In this document: positions 8,572 through 19,973 of the stretch, piece after piece
How positions within the stretch are numbered: the first letter of the stretch is position 1
Layout: the number at the start of each line of letters is the position of its first letter
DNA from: JAKOWB01 sp038363005
GTDB lineage: Bacteria > Pseudomonadota > Alphaproteobacteria > Kiloniellales > JACOMY01
Direction: 5' to 3'
Assembly: GCA_038363005.1 (NCBI GenBank)
Contig: JBBQBI010000025.1
Span: 1-64,000, forward strand
DNA length: 64,000 bases
The notes under the pieces: model-generated
Seen by the model: the letters and a program-made list of their open reading frames with translations, nothing else
Told to the model about the DNA's origin: nothing
Databases searched by the model: none
Made by a program: the position numbers and the translations under genes

Positions 8572-9182
8572 TCGGCAAGCTCACCGGCCGCATCGACGAA
8601 CTGGGCGAAGCGCACCTGATCCTCGACGTCGGCGGTGTCGGCTACTTGGTCTTCGCCTCGGGCAAGACGCTGGGGCGCATCGGCCAGGTGGGCGGCAGCG
8701 CGGCGCTGCTGATCGAAACCCACGTGCGCGAGGATCACATCCATCTCTATGGCTTCGCCGACGCGGCCGAGCGCGCCTGGTTCCGCCTGCTGGGCACTGT
8801 GCAGGGCGTCGGCAGCAAGGTCGCGCTGGCGCTGCTTTCGACCCTGGCGCCGGGCGACCTGGCGCGCGCCATCGCGGCGCAGGACAAGGCGGCGCTGACC
8901 CAGGCCAACGGCGTCGGCGCCAAGCTGGCGGCCCGCCTGCTGACCGAACTGAAGGACAAGGTCGGCAACATCGCGCTGGGCGCCGCGGCGACCCTGGGCG
9001 GCGCGCTGCCCACCGCTGGCCAGCTGGGCGCGGCGGCCGACGATGCCGTGGCGGCGCTGGAAGGTTTGGGCTATCGCCGGGTCGAGGCCTTCGGCGCGGT
9101 GGTCCGCGCCGGCCAGACGCTGGGTGACGCGGCCAGCCTGGAGGCGCTGATCCGCGCCGCCCTGAAGGAGCTGTCGCGGTGA
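8568..9182 (+). CDS. ruvA: Holliday junction DNA-binding protein RuvA
   Basis: Tetrameric protein that binds four-way junctions and loads RuvB. The 204 residues show the N-terminal OB fold (IGKLTGRIDELGE), helix-hairpin-helix segments around LLGTVQGVGSKVALALLS and NGVGAKLAARLLTELKDK, and the C-terminal RuvB-binding domain (ALEGLGYRR near residue 166). Overlaps ruvC at its start and ruvB at its end by four bases each. Confidence 0.97.
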   Translation: MIGKLTGRIDELGEAHLILDVGGVGYLVFASGKTLGRIGQVGGSAALLIETHVREDHIHLYGFADAAERAWFRLLGTVQGVGSKVALALLSTLAPGDLARAIAAQDKAALTQANGVGAKLAARLLTELKDKVGNIALGAAATLGGALPTAGQLGAAADDAVAALEGLGYRRVEAFGAVVRAGQTLGDAASLEALIRAALKELSR

Positions 9183-10264
9183 GCCGGGCGCCCAAGGCGC
9201 CGCCGCCGGAGCGCCTGGTGGAGCGGGAGGCCAATGCCAGCGATCCGGAGAGCCTGGAGCAGTCGATCCGGCCGCTGCAGCTCGACGATTTCATCGGCCA
9301 GCAGGCGGCGCGGCAGAACCTGCGGGTCTTCATCCAGGCGGCCAAGGCGCGCGGCGAGGCGCTGGACCACGTGCTCTTCGTCGGGCCGCCGGGCCTGGGC
9401 AAGACCACCCTGGCGCAGATCGTCGCCAAGGAACTCGGCGTCTCCTTCCGCGCCACCTCGGGCCCGGTGATCGCCCGCGCCGGCGACCTGGCGGCGCTGC
9501 TGACCAACCTGCAGCCGCACGATGTGCTGTTCATCGACGAGATCCACCGCCTCTCGCCGGCGGTGGAGGAGATCCTCTATCCGGCGATGGAGGACTATGC
9601 CCTCGACCTGATCATCGGCGAGGGGCCGGCGGCGCGCTCGGTGCGCATCGACCTGCCGCCCTTCACCCTGGTGGCCGCGACCACGCGCTCGGGCCTCATC
9701 ACCCGGCCGCTGCGCGAGCGCTTCGGCATCCCGCTGCGGCTGGAGTTCTATACCCCGGACGAGCTGCGGCTGATCGTCGAGCGCGGCGCCCGCGTGCTGG
9801 GCTTCCGCCTGACCGCCGACGGCGCGGCGGAGATCGCCCGGCGCGCCCGCGGCACGCCGCGCGTCGCCGGGCGGCTGCTGCGCCGGGTGCGCGACTTCGC
9901 GGCGGTCGAGGGGGCGGCGGCGGTGGATCGTGCCGTGGCCGACCGGGCGCTGGCCCGCCTGGACGTCGACCAGAGCGGCCTGGACGCCATGGATCGCCGC
10001 TATCTTGCCACGATTGCCGACAACTATGGCGGCGGCCCCGTTGGAGTCGAAACGCTCGCCGCGGCGCTCTCCGAACAACGCGACGTGCTGGAAGAAGTGA
10101 TCGAACCTTATCTGATTCAGCAGGGCCTGCTGCAGCGCACGCCGCGCGGCCGCATGCTGACGTCCAGCGGCTTCAAGCACCTGGGCCTGGCGGTGCCGCG
10201 CGGCTTCGCCGGCTCCCTGCTGCCCGACTTGTTCGACGCCGACGACCCGGCGGAGACGCCATGA
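9179..10264 (+). CDS. ruvB: Holliday junction branch-migration helicase RuvB
   Basis: Hexameric AAA+ motor for branch migration. 361 residues from a GTG start within GTGA at the ruvA stop. Walker A GPPGLGKT spans 69-76, Walker B is FIDEIHRL around 118-125, and a sensor-1-like AATTRSGLI follows. The C-terminal winged helix ends in the usual RTPRGRMLT. The GTG is supported by the overlap and by the family's N-terminal length. The stop overlaps the ybgC start by four bases. Confidence 0.97.
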   Translation: MSRAPKAPPPERLVEREANASDPESLEQSIRPLQLDDFIGQQAARQNLRVFIQAAKARGEALDHVLFVGPPGLGKTTLAQIVAKELGVSFRATSGPVIARAGDLAALLTNLQPHDVLFIDEIHRLSPAVEEILYPAMEDYALDLIIGEGPAARSVRIDLPPFTLVAATTRSGLITRPLRERFGIPLRLEFYTPDELRLIVERGARVLGFRLTADGAAEIARRARGTPRVAGRLLRRVRDFAAVEGAAAVDRAVADRALARLDVDQSGLDAMDRRYLATIADNYGGGPVGVETLAAALSEQRDVLEEVIEPYLIQQGLLQRTPRGRMLTSSGFKHLGLAVPRGFAGSLLPDLFDADDPAETP

Positions 10265-10794
10265 AGCTGGCCGAGGGACACTTCGACGGCAGCCGCTTCG
10301 TCTATCCGCTGCGGGTCTACTACGAGGACACCGACGCGGCCGGCATCGTCTACTACGCCAACTATCTGAAGTTCGCCGAGCGCTCGCGCACCGAGTTCCT
10401 GCGCCAGGCCGGGATCGACCAGTCCGCGCTGCGAATCAGCGCCGGCATCTTCTTCGCCGTGCGCCGCGCCGAGGTCGACTACCTGCGCTCCGCCCGGCTG
10501 GACGACGTGCTCGAGGTCTCCACCCAGCTGGTGGAGATGAGCCACGTGAAGATCGACGCCCTGCAATCGATCCGCCGGGCGCTGCCCGCCGGGGGCAGCG
10601 AGGAGCTGGCCCGCGTGCTGATGCGGGTCGTCTGTCTGCGGACCGACGGCCGCCCGGTACGCATGCCTGGACACATCCGCGACCGATTTTTGCCTTACGT
10701 CCGCCCGCTTTCCGAGGCACTCCAGGAGCTTGAGGCCCTCGGCGACGCGGTGGTGGAGACGACGGGATCGGCCGCGCCCGCACGAGAGGAATGA
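10261..10794 (+). CDS. ybgC: YbgC-family acyl-CoA thioesterase
   Basis: Hot-dog-fold thioesterase encoded first in tol-pal clusters; E. coli YbgC acts on acyl-CoA and links to phospholipid enzymes. 177 residues. VYYEDTDAAGIVYYANYLKF contains the catalytic aspartate of the 4-hydroxybenzoyl-CoA thioesterase type, and RAEVDYLRSARLDD follows as expected. The C-terminus is somewhat extended (LQELEALGDAVVE onward). Translationally coupled to ruvB by ATGA; tolQ begins 4 bases after its stop. Confidence 0.94.
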   Translation: MKLAEGHFDGSRFVYPLRVYYEDTDAAGIVYYANYLKFAERSRTEFLRQAGIDQSALRISAGIFFAVRRAEVDYLRSARLDDVLEVSTQLVEMSHVKIDALQSIRRALPAGGSEELARVLMRVVCLRTDGRPVRMPGHIRDRFLPYVRPLSEALQELEALGDAVVETTGSAAPAREE

Positions 10795-10798
10795 GGGA

Positions 10799-11571
<773 letters not shown>

Positions 11572-11572
<1 letters not shown>

Positions 11573-12051
11573 TGGCCGGCATGGTGCGCAACGGCGGTGG
11601 CGGCGGACGTGGCGGCGGGCGGGTGCGACGCGCCGGCTGGCAGCCCAACGCCGACATCAACGTCACGCCCTTCGTCGACGTCATGCTGGTGCTGCTGATC
11701 GTCTTCATGGTCACCGCGCCGCTGCTGACCGTCGGCGTGCCGGTCGACCTGCCGCAGACCGCCGCCGACCAGATCACCACGCCTGAGGAGCCGCTGGTCA
11801 TCTCGGTCGACAAGGAGGGCCGCGTCTACATTCAGGAGAGCGAGGTGGCACTGCAGGACCTGGTGGCGCGTTTGAACGCCATAACCGGGGCCAATGCGGA
11901 GACCAGGATCTATGTGCGCGGCGACAAGACCATCGAATATGGCCTGGTGATGCAGGTCATGGGGCTGATCAACCAGGCTGGCTATTCCAAAGTCGCGCTG
12001 CTGGCCGAGCTGCCGCCGCCGACCACGCCGCCGGCTGGCAGCGGCAACTGA
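11572..12051 (+). CDS. tolR: Tol-Pal subunit TolR
   Basis: ExbD/TolR-type protein, 159 residues. A glycine/arginine-rich cytoplasmic N-tail is followed by NADINVTPFVDVMLVLLIVF, which carries the essential membrane aspartate. A periplasmic domain with VISVDKEGRVYI and YVRGDKTIEYG completes it. The start codon shares one base with the tolQ stop, so translation is coupled. Confidence 0.96.
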
Positions 12052-12064
12052 CGGACCGGGGGCC

Positions 12065-13150
12065 ATGAAGCAGGGCGCCATCTTCTCGTTGGTTCTGCAC
12101 CTCGCGATCCTCGCGCTGGTGCTGATCGGGCTGCCCACCTCGAGCAATCCCTTCGAGGTCGGCAATCCCGTCGCCGTGCCCATCGTGTTCGAGAACGCCG
12201 TCATCGCCGAGACCACCAACCAGGTCGAGGGCACGCCCGAGCCGGTCGAGGAAGCCAAGGTCGAGCCGCCCAGCCCGCCGGAGAAGCCGGAGCCCAAGGT
12301 CGAGCAGCAGGCCGCGCTGGAGCCGCCGCCCGAGCCGCCGCCGGAGCCCAAGGTGCAGCCGCCCGAGCCGGTGGTCGAAGCCGTGCCGCCGCCGCCCACG
12401 CCGGAGCCGGCGCCGCCGACCCCGGAGCCGCCGGCCGTCGCCGAGCCCGCACCGCCGGAGCCCACCCCGCCCGAGCCGCAGGTAGCCGAGGCGATCCCCG
12501 AGCCGACGCCGCCGGCGCCGCTGCCCGAGCAGGTCGCCGTGGCCGCGCCGCAGCCGGCGCCCAAGCCCGAGCCCATCCCGGTGCCGACGCCCGAAGCCAA
12601 GGTCGACCCTGTGGTCGAGCAGCAGGAGGCCGCGGCACCGCCGGAGAAGCCGAAGAAGAAGGTGACACTGCCCGAGCCGCCGAAGCAGCAGGTGGTGAAG
12701 AAGCAGGAGAACAAGCTCGACTCGATCCTGAAGGACGTCACCAAGCGCAAGGAAGAGCCGAAGCAGCAGAACCAGCCGCAGGAGAAGCAGGAAGCCGCCT
12801 CCACCCAGCCGGCGAAGAAGTCCAGCGCCTCCACCGCCGGCGGCCAGGTCACGCAGTCGATGAAGGACGCCATCGCGCGCCAGGTCGGCCAATGCTGGAA
12901 CGTCGACGTCGGCACCAAGAACCTGGATGCCGTGGAGATCCGCGTCTTCATGAACCAGGACGGCACGGTGCAGGGCGCCGAGATCGTCGACACCGGTCGC
13001 TACAACTCCGATTCGGCCTATCGGGCCACCGCCGACCGGGCGCGGCGCGCGGTGATGAACCCGCGCTGCCAGCCCTTCCCGTTGCCGGCCAACGCCTATG
13101 CCGAATGGTCGACCATCGTGTTCAACTTCGACCCCTCCATGATGTTCTAG
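12065..13150 (+). CDS. tolA: Tol-Pal subunit TolA
   Basis: Links the TolQR motor to TolB and Pal across the periplasm. 361 residues: an N-terminal membrane helix (about 5-25, with the conserved histidine in LVLHLAIL), then a long domain from about 60 to 220 dominated by Pro and Glu, not the alanine/lysine helix of E. coli TolA. A charged, glutamine-rich stretch and a globular C-terminal domain follow, with QVGQCWNV and NPRCQPFPLP, whose two cysteines may pair. The Pro/Glu spacer is common in alphaproteobacteria. Fourteen bases separate it from tolR. Confidence 0.94.
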   Translation: MKQGAIFSLVLHLAILALVLIGLPTSSNPFEVGNPVAVPIVFENAVIAETTNQVEGTPEPVEEAKVEPPSPPEKPEPKVEQQAALEPPPEPPPEPKVQPPEPVVEAVPPPPTPEPAPPTPEPPAVAEPAPPEPTPPEPQVAEAIPEPTPPAPLPEQVAVAAPQPAPKPEPIPVPTPEAKVDPVVEQQEAAAPPEKPKKKVTLPEPPKQQVVKKQENKLDSILKDVTKRKEEPKQQNQPQEKQEAASTQPAKKSSASTAGGQVTQSMKDAIARQVGQCWNVDVGTKNLDAVEIRVFMNQDGTVQGAEIVDTGRYNSDSAYRATADRARRAVMNPRCQPFPLPANAYAEWSTIVFNFDPSMMF

Positions 13151-13174
13151 AAGCCCCTGAGGAGACCTGACCCC

Positions 13175-14590
13175 ATGACTGGACTCCCACTCACGCGACT
13201 CCCCCCCTCCGAATCACGGCTGGTCGGTCGCCCGCTGCTCGATCTCACCCTTGGCCGGCGTGGCTTCATGCTGACCGGCGCCGCTACCGCCGGCCTGCTG
13301 CTGTCCCGCCCGGCGCGCAGCCAGCAGCTGGCCGAGCTGCGCATCGACGTCGGCCAGGGCTTCGTCTCGCCGCTGCCGATCGCGATTCCCGATTTCTATT
13401 CCGCCGACGGCAGCCAGGCCCGCGTGGGCCAGGATCTGACCGGTGTGATCGCCGCCGACCTGGAGCGCTCCGGCCTGTTCCGGCCGATCGACAAGTCGGC
13501 CTTCATCCAGGACAACGCCTCGATCCTGCAGACGGTGCGCTACGGCGACTGGCGCCTGATCAATGCCGAGGCGCTGGTTGCCGGCTACGTCAACACCGCC
13601 GCCGACGGCCGCCTGACCATCGGCTTCCGCCTGTTCGACGTCTACGGCGAGCAGCAGATGACCGGTTTCGAATACACCACGGCGCCGGCCAACTGGCGCA
13701 AGGTGGCCCATACCATTGCCGACGCGGTCTATGCCCGCCTGACCGGCGAGGGCGGCTACTTCGATACCCGCATCGTCTATGTCGCCGAGAGCGGCCCCAA
13801 GGATCGCCGCGTCAAGCGCTTGGCGATCATGGACCAGGACGGCGCCAACCATCGCTTCCTGACCGACGGCTCGACCACGGTGCTGTCGCCGCGTTTCTCG
13901 CCGACCCGGCAGGAGATCACCTACGTCGCCTTCCCACAGCAGGGCCCGGCGCGGGTCTATCTGTTCAACCTCGACAGCGGGCAGCGCGAGGTGCTGGGCG
14001 ACTTCCAGGGCATGTCCTTCGCGCCGCGCTTCTCGCCCGACGGCAACGGCGTGGTGCTGGCGGTGGCGCGCAACGGCAACTCCGACATCTACTTCATGGA
14101 CCTGCGCACCCGGCAGCTGCGGCAGATCACCAACCACCCGGCGACGGACATCTCGCCCTGCTTCTCGCCGGACAGCCGGCAGATCGTGTTCGATAGCGAT
14201 CGCTCCGGTGCGCAGCAGCTCTACATCATGGGCGCCGATGGCAGCTCGCCGACCCGCCTGACCTTCGGCGAGGGGCGCTATGCCACGCCGGTCTGGTCGC
14301 CGCGTGGCGACCTGATTGCCTTCACCCGGCTCTACCAGGGCAGCTTCTATGTCGGCGTGATTCGCCCGGACGGCACCGGCGAGCGCATGCTGGCCTCGGA
14401 TTTCCGCGTCGAGGGGCCGACCTGGGCACCAAATGGCCGTGTTCTGGCCTATTTCCGGCAGAGCCGGTCCTCGGCGTCGGGCCAGGGCTCCAGCCGCGTC
14501 TACACCATCGACCTGACCGGCTACAACGAACGCGAGCTGGTGACGCCGACGGATGGATCCGATCCGGCCTGGTCACCGTTGAATGCTTGA
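13175..14590 (+). CDS. tolB: Tol-Pal protein TolB
   Basis: Periplasmic beta-propeller that binds Pal. The 471-residue product has an N-terminal domain followed by repeated propeller blades marked by PRFSP, APRFSPDG, SPCFSPDS, PVWSPRG, PTWAPNG and DPAWSP. The leader carries GRRGFMLTGAATAG at 27-40, a twin-arginine-like n-region followed by a mild hydrophobic stretch and an ARSQQ cleavage-like site, so export may be by Tat, unlike Sec-exported E. coli TolB. A start at 13175 is required to include this leader. Confidence 0.95.
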   Translation: MTGLPLTRLPPSESRLVGRPLLDLTLGRRGFMLTGAATAGLLLSRPARSQQLAELRIDVGQGFVSPLPIAIPDFYSADGSQARVGQDLTGVIAADLERSGLFRPIDKSAFIQDNASILQTVRYGDWRLINAEALVAGYVNTAADGRLTIGFRLFDVYGEQQMTGFEYTTAPANWRKVAHTIADAVYARLTGEGGYFDTRIVYVAESGPKDRRVKRLAIMDQDGANHRFLTDGSTTVLSPRFSPTRQEITYVAFPQQGPARVYLFNLDSGQREVLGDFQGMSFAPRFSPDGNGVVLAVARNGNSDIYFMDLRTRQLRQITNHPATDISPCFSPDSRQIVFDSDRSGAQQLYIMGADGSSPTRLTFGEGRYATPVWSPRGDLIAFTRLYQGSFYVGVIRPDGTGERMLASDFRVEGPTWAPNGRVLAYFRQSRSSASGQGSSRVYTIDLTGYNERELVTPTDGSDPAWSPLNA

Positions 14591-14767
14591 TGCGTCGCAA
14601 GAATGCCGCAATTTGCCTTGACTTTCCCACCTGCAAGAGGTTCCTCCGGAACACCTTGCGGCGGGGCCCCCGGGCAAGAGGGTTTTCCTGCTGCATACCC
14701 GAGTTTTCCTGCCTGGCGTGGCAACGACCACGCCCGGTTTTGACGATTGAACGAGAGGGTTAAGACG

Positions 14768-15241
14768 ATGCGCCTCAACCTTGTGTCCCTGCTGGCGGCG
14801 GCGATTTTCGCTCTGTCTGCCTGCAGCTCGACGCCGGAGCCGACGAACACCGGTTCCACCACCACCGTACCGACCAACAGCTACTCCTCGCTGCAGGAGA
14901 AGCTGCGTGCCGAAGTCGGCGATCGCGTGTTCTTCGACACCGACCGCTACGATCTGCGTCCCGACTCGCAGGCCACCCTGCAGTCTCTGGCGGCTTGGCT
15001 GAATGCCAATCCGCAGGTCACCTTGACCGTCGAGGGTCATGCCGACGAGCGCGGCACCCGCGAGTACAACCTTGCGCTGGGCGAGCGTCGTGCCAACTCG
15101 GTGCGGCAGTACCTCGTGTCGCTGGGGACCAACGGCAATCGTCTTGCCGTGATCTCCTACGGCGAGGAGCGTCCCGAGGCGCTGGGCTCCGACGAGGCCT
15201 CCTGGGCCCGTAATCGTCGCGCGGTCTTCGTCGTCAACTGA
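14768..15241 (+). CDS. pal: Peptidoglycan-associated lipoprotein Pal
   Basis: Outer-membrane lipoprotein that anchors the envelope to peptidoglycan. 157 residues. The signal peptide ends in the lipobox LSAC with the lipidated cysteine near residue 19; a threonine/asparagine-rich linker follows. The OmpA-like domain contains FFDTDRYDL and LTVEGHADERGTREYNLALG, the peptidoglycan-binding motif, and ends NRRAVFVVN. Start set at the ATG giving a normal lipoprotein leader after a GAGAGGGT ribosome site. The 177-base gap after tolB suggests its own promoter. Confidence 0.97.
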   Translation: MRLNLVSLLAAAIFALSACSSTPEPTNTGSTTTVPTNSYSSLQEKLRAEVGDRVFFDTDRYDLRPDSQATLQSLAAWLNANPQVTLTVEGHADERGTREYNLALGERRANSVRQYLVSLGTNGNRLAVISYGEERPEALGSDEASWARNRRAVFVVN

Positions 15242-15282
15242 CGATCCGCCGCGACGGGCCTGATGTTTTTGGCCTGATGTAA

Positions 15283-15320
15283 ACGACCCGGCGCTGGCCC
15301 AGCGCCGGGTCGTCTGCTTT
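15283..15320 (+). terminator. Rho-independent terminator after pal
   Basis: Perfect inverted repeat ACGACCCGGCGCTGG (15283-15297) and CCAGCGCCGGGTCGT (15299-15313), followed by CTGCTTTG. The stem is very strong; the T-run is short. Placed 40 bases after the pal stop, it would end the yebC-to-pal transcript and separate it from cpoB. Confidence 0.75.
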
Positions 15321-15510
15321 GTGGGCGGTCTAGTCCATCAATATTCGGCCAATACATTGATCCGACGTGCCCAAAACCTTGCCAGGGTGCGCCATATTTA
15401 CGACAAAGAGGCACCGCACCTTCACAAGCGTACGAACAAGGCCCGTCCGGTACGTCGCTAGGGGTGGCGATACGGGCAGCCAAGCGACAGCAGATCGGAG
15501 ACTGCGCACC

Positions 15511-16464
15511 ATGCTCTATCGCCTGAGTGATCGTTGGTTGACCCGCTGGCTCGCGCCCTTCGCCGTGATTCTAACCATGGCCGCGGCGCCGGTGGCGGCA
15601 GCCGACCTCAGCACGTTGAATGATCGCGTCGATCGCCTGACTCGCGATCTGGCCGATCTGCGCAACCAGTTCTACAGCGGCCAGAGCAGCGGCCAGCCGG
15701 TCACCGGCGGCGCCAACATCGAGACCCGCCTGTCCGCTTTTGAGCAGGAGCTGCGCAACCTCACCGGCATGATCGAGCAGCTGGGCTATCAGCAGAACCA
15801 GCTGTCGCAGCGCCTGGACCGCATGCAGGCCGACGTCGAATACCGCCTCTCCACGCTGGAGGGCGGCGCGCCGGCCGCGGCCGCGCCGACGGCCAAGCAG
15901 CAGTCCTCCGGCGGCGGCACCTCGACCGGCACGCAGCAGGGCGACATCAAGACCCTAGGCACGATTTCGCAGGATCAGGTCGCCCAGGTGCAGACCGGGC
16001 AGAGCCAGGGCACCTATGGCGCGCCGCAGCCGCTGGGCGCCACCACGGCGCCCTCGACACAGACTGCGGCCCTGCCGGGCGGCTCCCCGAAGGAGCAGTA
16101 CGACTATGCCTTCGGCCTGCTGCGCAAGGCCGACTACTCCGGCGCCGAGGCGGCCTTGACCCAGTTCATCCAGGCCAACCCGGGCGACCCCCTGGTGGCC
16201 AACGCGAAGTACTGGCTGGGCGAGACCTACTATGTGCGCGGCAACTACAACGCCGCCGCCAGCGCCTTCGGCGTCGCCTATCAGGATCATCCGCAGGGCC
16301 CCAAGGCGGTCGACAGCCTGCTGAAGCTCGGCCTGTCGCTCAGCCTGCTGGGCCAGGGCGGCGATGCCTGCGCCGTGTTCGGCGAGCTGGAGAACCGCTT
16401 CCCCAACGCCCCGGCCAACGTGCTGCAGCGTTCCAAGCAGGAGCGCGGGCGGCTCGGTTGTTGA
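15511..16464 (+). CDS. cpoB: Cell division coordinator CpoB (YbgF)
   Basis: Periplasmic protein that coordinates peptidoglycan synthesis with Tol-driven constriction. 317 residues: signal peptide (hydrophobic ILTMAAAPVAAA), an N-terminal coiled-coil trimerisation region (STLNDRVDRLTRDLADLRNQ and a second heptad block to about 115), a Ser/Gly/Gln-rich linker, then TPR repeats starting QYDYAFGLLRKADYSGAEAA. In-frame codons before 15511 are ignored because the signal peptide starts there. Position after pal is canonical. Confidence 0.94.
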   Translation: MLYRLSDRWLTRWLAPFAVILTMAAAPVAAADLSTLNDRVDRLTRDLADLRNQFYSGQSSGQPVTGGANIETRLSAFEQELRNLTGMIEQLGYQQNQLSQRLDRMQADVEYRLSTLEGGAPAAAAPTAKQQSSGGGTSTGTQQGDIKTLGTISQDQVAQVQTGQSQGTYGAPQPLGATTAPSTQTAALPGGSPKEQYDYAFGLLRKADYSGAEAALTQFIQANPGDPLVANAKYWLGETYYVRGNYNAAASAFGVAYQDHPQGPKAVDSLLKLGLSLSLLGQGGDACAVFGELENRFPNAPANVLQRSKQERGRLGC

Positions 16465-16513
16465 GCTGCCTGGGCTGTTGCCTGAAGCCGGCCCTGCCCA
16501 CAGCCTGCGGGCC

Positions 16514-17809
16514 ATGGGTGCAGGGCCGCTGACCGAACATGACTTCGCGATCCGCATGGCGCGGCTGGGGCCCCTGGGGCGCCGGCCGCGTCTTGCTGTC
16601 GGGGTGTCGGGCGGCGGTGACAGCCTGGCGCTGACCCTGCTGCTGCACCGCTGGTGCCGGCGGCGCGGCGGCAGCCTGCTGGCGCTGACGGTGGAACATG
16701 GCCTGCGCCCGGAGTCAGCCGGCGAGGCACGGCGTCTGGGACGCCAGCTGCGCGCCCTGGGCATCGACCACCGCATCCTGCCCTGGCGCGGCGCCAAGCC
16801 GGCCGGCGCCTTCGAGACAGCGGCCCGCGCCGCCCGCTATGAGTTGCTGCAGGCCGCCTGTCGCCGCGCCGGCATCCTCTACCTCTGCCTGGCCCATCAG
16901 GCCGACGACCAGGCCGAGACGCTGCAGCTGCGCCGCGCCGCCGGCAGCGGCCCGCGCGGCCTCGCCGGCATGGCGGCGGTGGCGCCGTTGGCGGAGGTCC
17001 TGCTGCTGCGCCCGCTGCTCGAGCTGACGCATGCGCGGCTGCTGGCCAGCTGCCGCGCCGCCGGCCTGGCCTGGAGCGAGGATCCCGGCAACGCCGATCC
17101 GGCCAGCGGTCGCAGGGCCGCGCTGCGCGCCCGCCCCGGGCAGGCTGCCGCCCGGCGCCGGCTGCTGCCGCGCCTCGACCTGCTGGGACAGGCGCGCATG
17201 GCGCAGGAGGCCGCCGCCGCCCGGCTGCTGGGGCAGGCGGTTGCCTGGCACCCCGCCGGCCACGCCCGGCTGCTGCCGGCCCTGCTGGCCGCGGCCGCGC
17301 CTGACGTCGCCGCGCTGGCCCTGGGCGAGCTGTTGCGGGCCCTGGGCGGCCGGCCCTATGCCCCGGCCACGGCGGCGCTGATAGCGGCGCTGCAGCGCCT
17401 CTGCCGGCCCGCGCCGCGCGGCTTCACCCTGGCTGGCTGTCGGTTGCTGCCGGGGCAGGGCGGCTGGCTGGTGGCCCGCGAGGAAGCGGCGGCGAGCCTG
17501 GCCCTGGCGCCGGGCACGGCGGGCCGCTGGGACGGTCGCTGGGCCTGGCACTTGGCACGGCAGGCCGACTCCGGGCTGCTGCTGGGCCCGCTGGGGCGCG
17601 ACGGCTGGCAGCTGCTGGCTGCGACACTGGCCCCGGCACCGCTGCCTGGGCCGGCGCTCTGGAGCCTGCCGGCGCTGCGCGATTCGGCCGGTCTGCGGGC
17701 GGTGCCGGCGCTCGGCTGGGTCCGGCCTGGCAGCGCAAACTGCGGTCTGGCACTCCATTTTGCGCCCAATCCCGCAGGGACCTGCGGCTTTACAGTTGCT
17801 TGTGCGTAA
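16514..17809 (+). CDS. tilS: tRNA(Ile)-lysidine synthase TilS
   Basis: Converts C34 of the CAU-anticodon isoleucine tRNA to lysidine with ATP and lysine, preventing misreading of AUG. 431 residues if translation starts at 16514. The PP-loop SGGGDS (canonical SGGxDS) lies near residues 35-40, followed by TVEHGLRPES and LAHQADDQAETLQLRRA, both TilS signatures. The C-terminal half is very Ala/Leu/Arg-rich and poorly conserved. The start is uncertain: an in-frame GTG overlapping the cpoB stop region would add some residues. It lies between cpoB and ftsH, as often in proteobacteria. Confidence 0.9.
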   Translation: MGAGPLTEHDFAIRMARLGPLGRRPRLAVGVSGGGDSLALTLLLHRWCRRRGGSLLALTVEHGLRPESAGEARRLGRQLRALGIDHRILPWRGAKPAGAFETAARAARYELLQAACRRAGILYLCLAHQADDQAETLQLRRAAGSGPRGLAGMAAVAPLAEVLLLRPLLELTHARLLASCRAAGLAWSEDPGNADPASGRRAALRARPGQAAARRRLLPRLDLLGQARMAQEAAAARLLGQAVAWHPAGHARLLPALLAAAAPDVAALALGELLRALGGRPYAPATAALIAALQRLCRPAPRGFTLAGCRLLPGQGGWLVAREEAAASLALAPGTAGRWDGRWAWHLARQADSGLLLGPLGRDGWQLLAATLAPAPLPGPALWSLPALRDSAGLRAVPALGWVRPGSANCGLALHFAPNPAGTCGFTVACA

Positions 17810-17866
17810 AGGCACATTATCTAAGGCCCTACGTTGATTGCCGTGGGGCGCACTCTCCGTGCGCCC
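17796..17866 (+). promoter_or_regulatory. Candidate ftsH promoter and leader hairpin
   Basis: TTGCTT (17796-17801) and TATCTA (17818-17823) are 16 bases apart, a plausible sigma-70-type promoter overlapping the 3' end of tilS. Downstream, GGGCGCAC (17846-17853) and GTGCGCCC (17859-17866) form a perfect 8-bp hairpin in the ftsH leader, about 30 bases before the start codon. No T-run follows it, so it is unlikely to be a terminator. The promoter assignment is by eye. Confidence 0.45.
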
Positions 17867-17898
17867 GAAAGCGGCATGGCAAGGAAAGAAGTCAGCCC

Positions 17899-19806
<1,908 letters not shown>

Positions 19807-19833
19807 CCTGATCCGCTCTCCCGTCGCACTCAA

Positions 19834-19954
19834 ACCCTCTCCCCTGGGAGAGGGTGCGAGCGTGAGCGAGCGGGTGAGGGGAGTTGGTTGCGGTGCGCCG
19901 CAGAGTCCCTAACCTAGCCCCCTTACCCCCACCCTCTCCCGCCGCGGGAGAGGG
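19834..19954. repeat. Inverted pair of palindromic repeats (REP-like family A)
   Basis: The first unit has ACCCTCTCCC/GGGAGAGGGT (19834-19855) followed by a GCGAGCG...GGTGAGGGG tail. The second unit is in opposite orientation with CCCTCTCCC/GGGAGAGGG around a GCCGC loop (19932-19954). The same family recurs near 40253, 45891, 48332 and 50182. Located between ftsH and folP, where it may act as an mRNA-stabilising or terminating structure. Confidence 0.85.
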
Positions 19955-19973
19955 GGAACCGAAGGGGAGCGGG

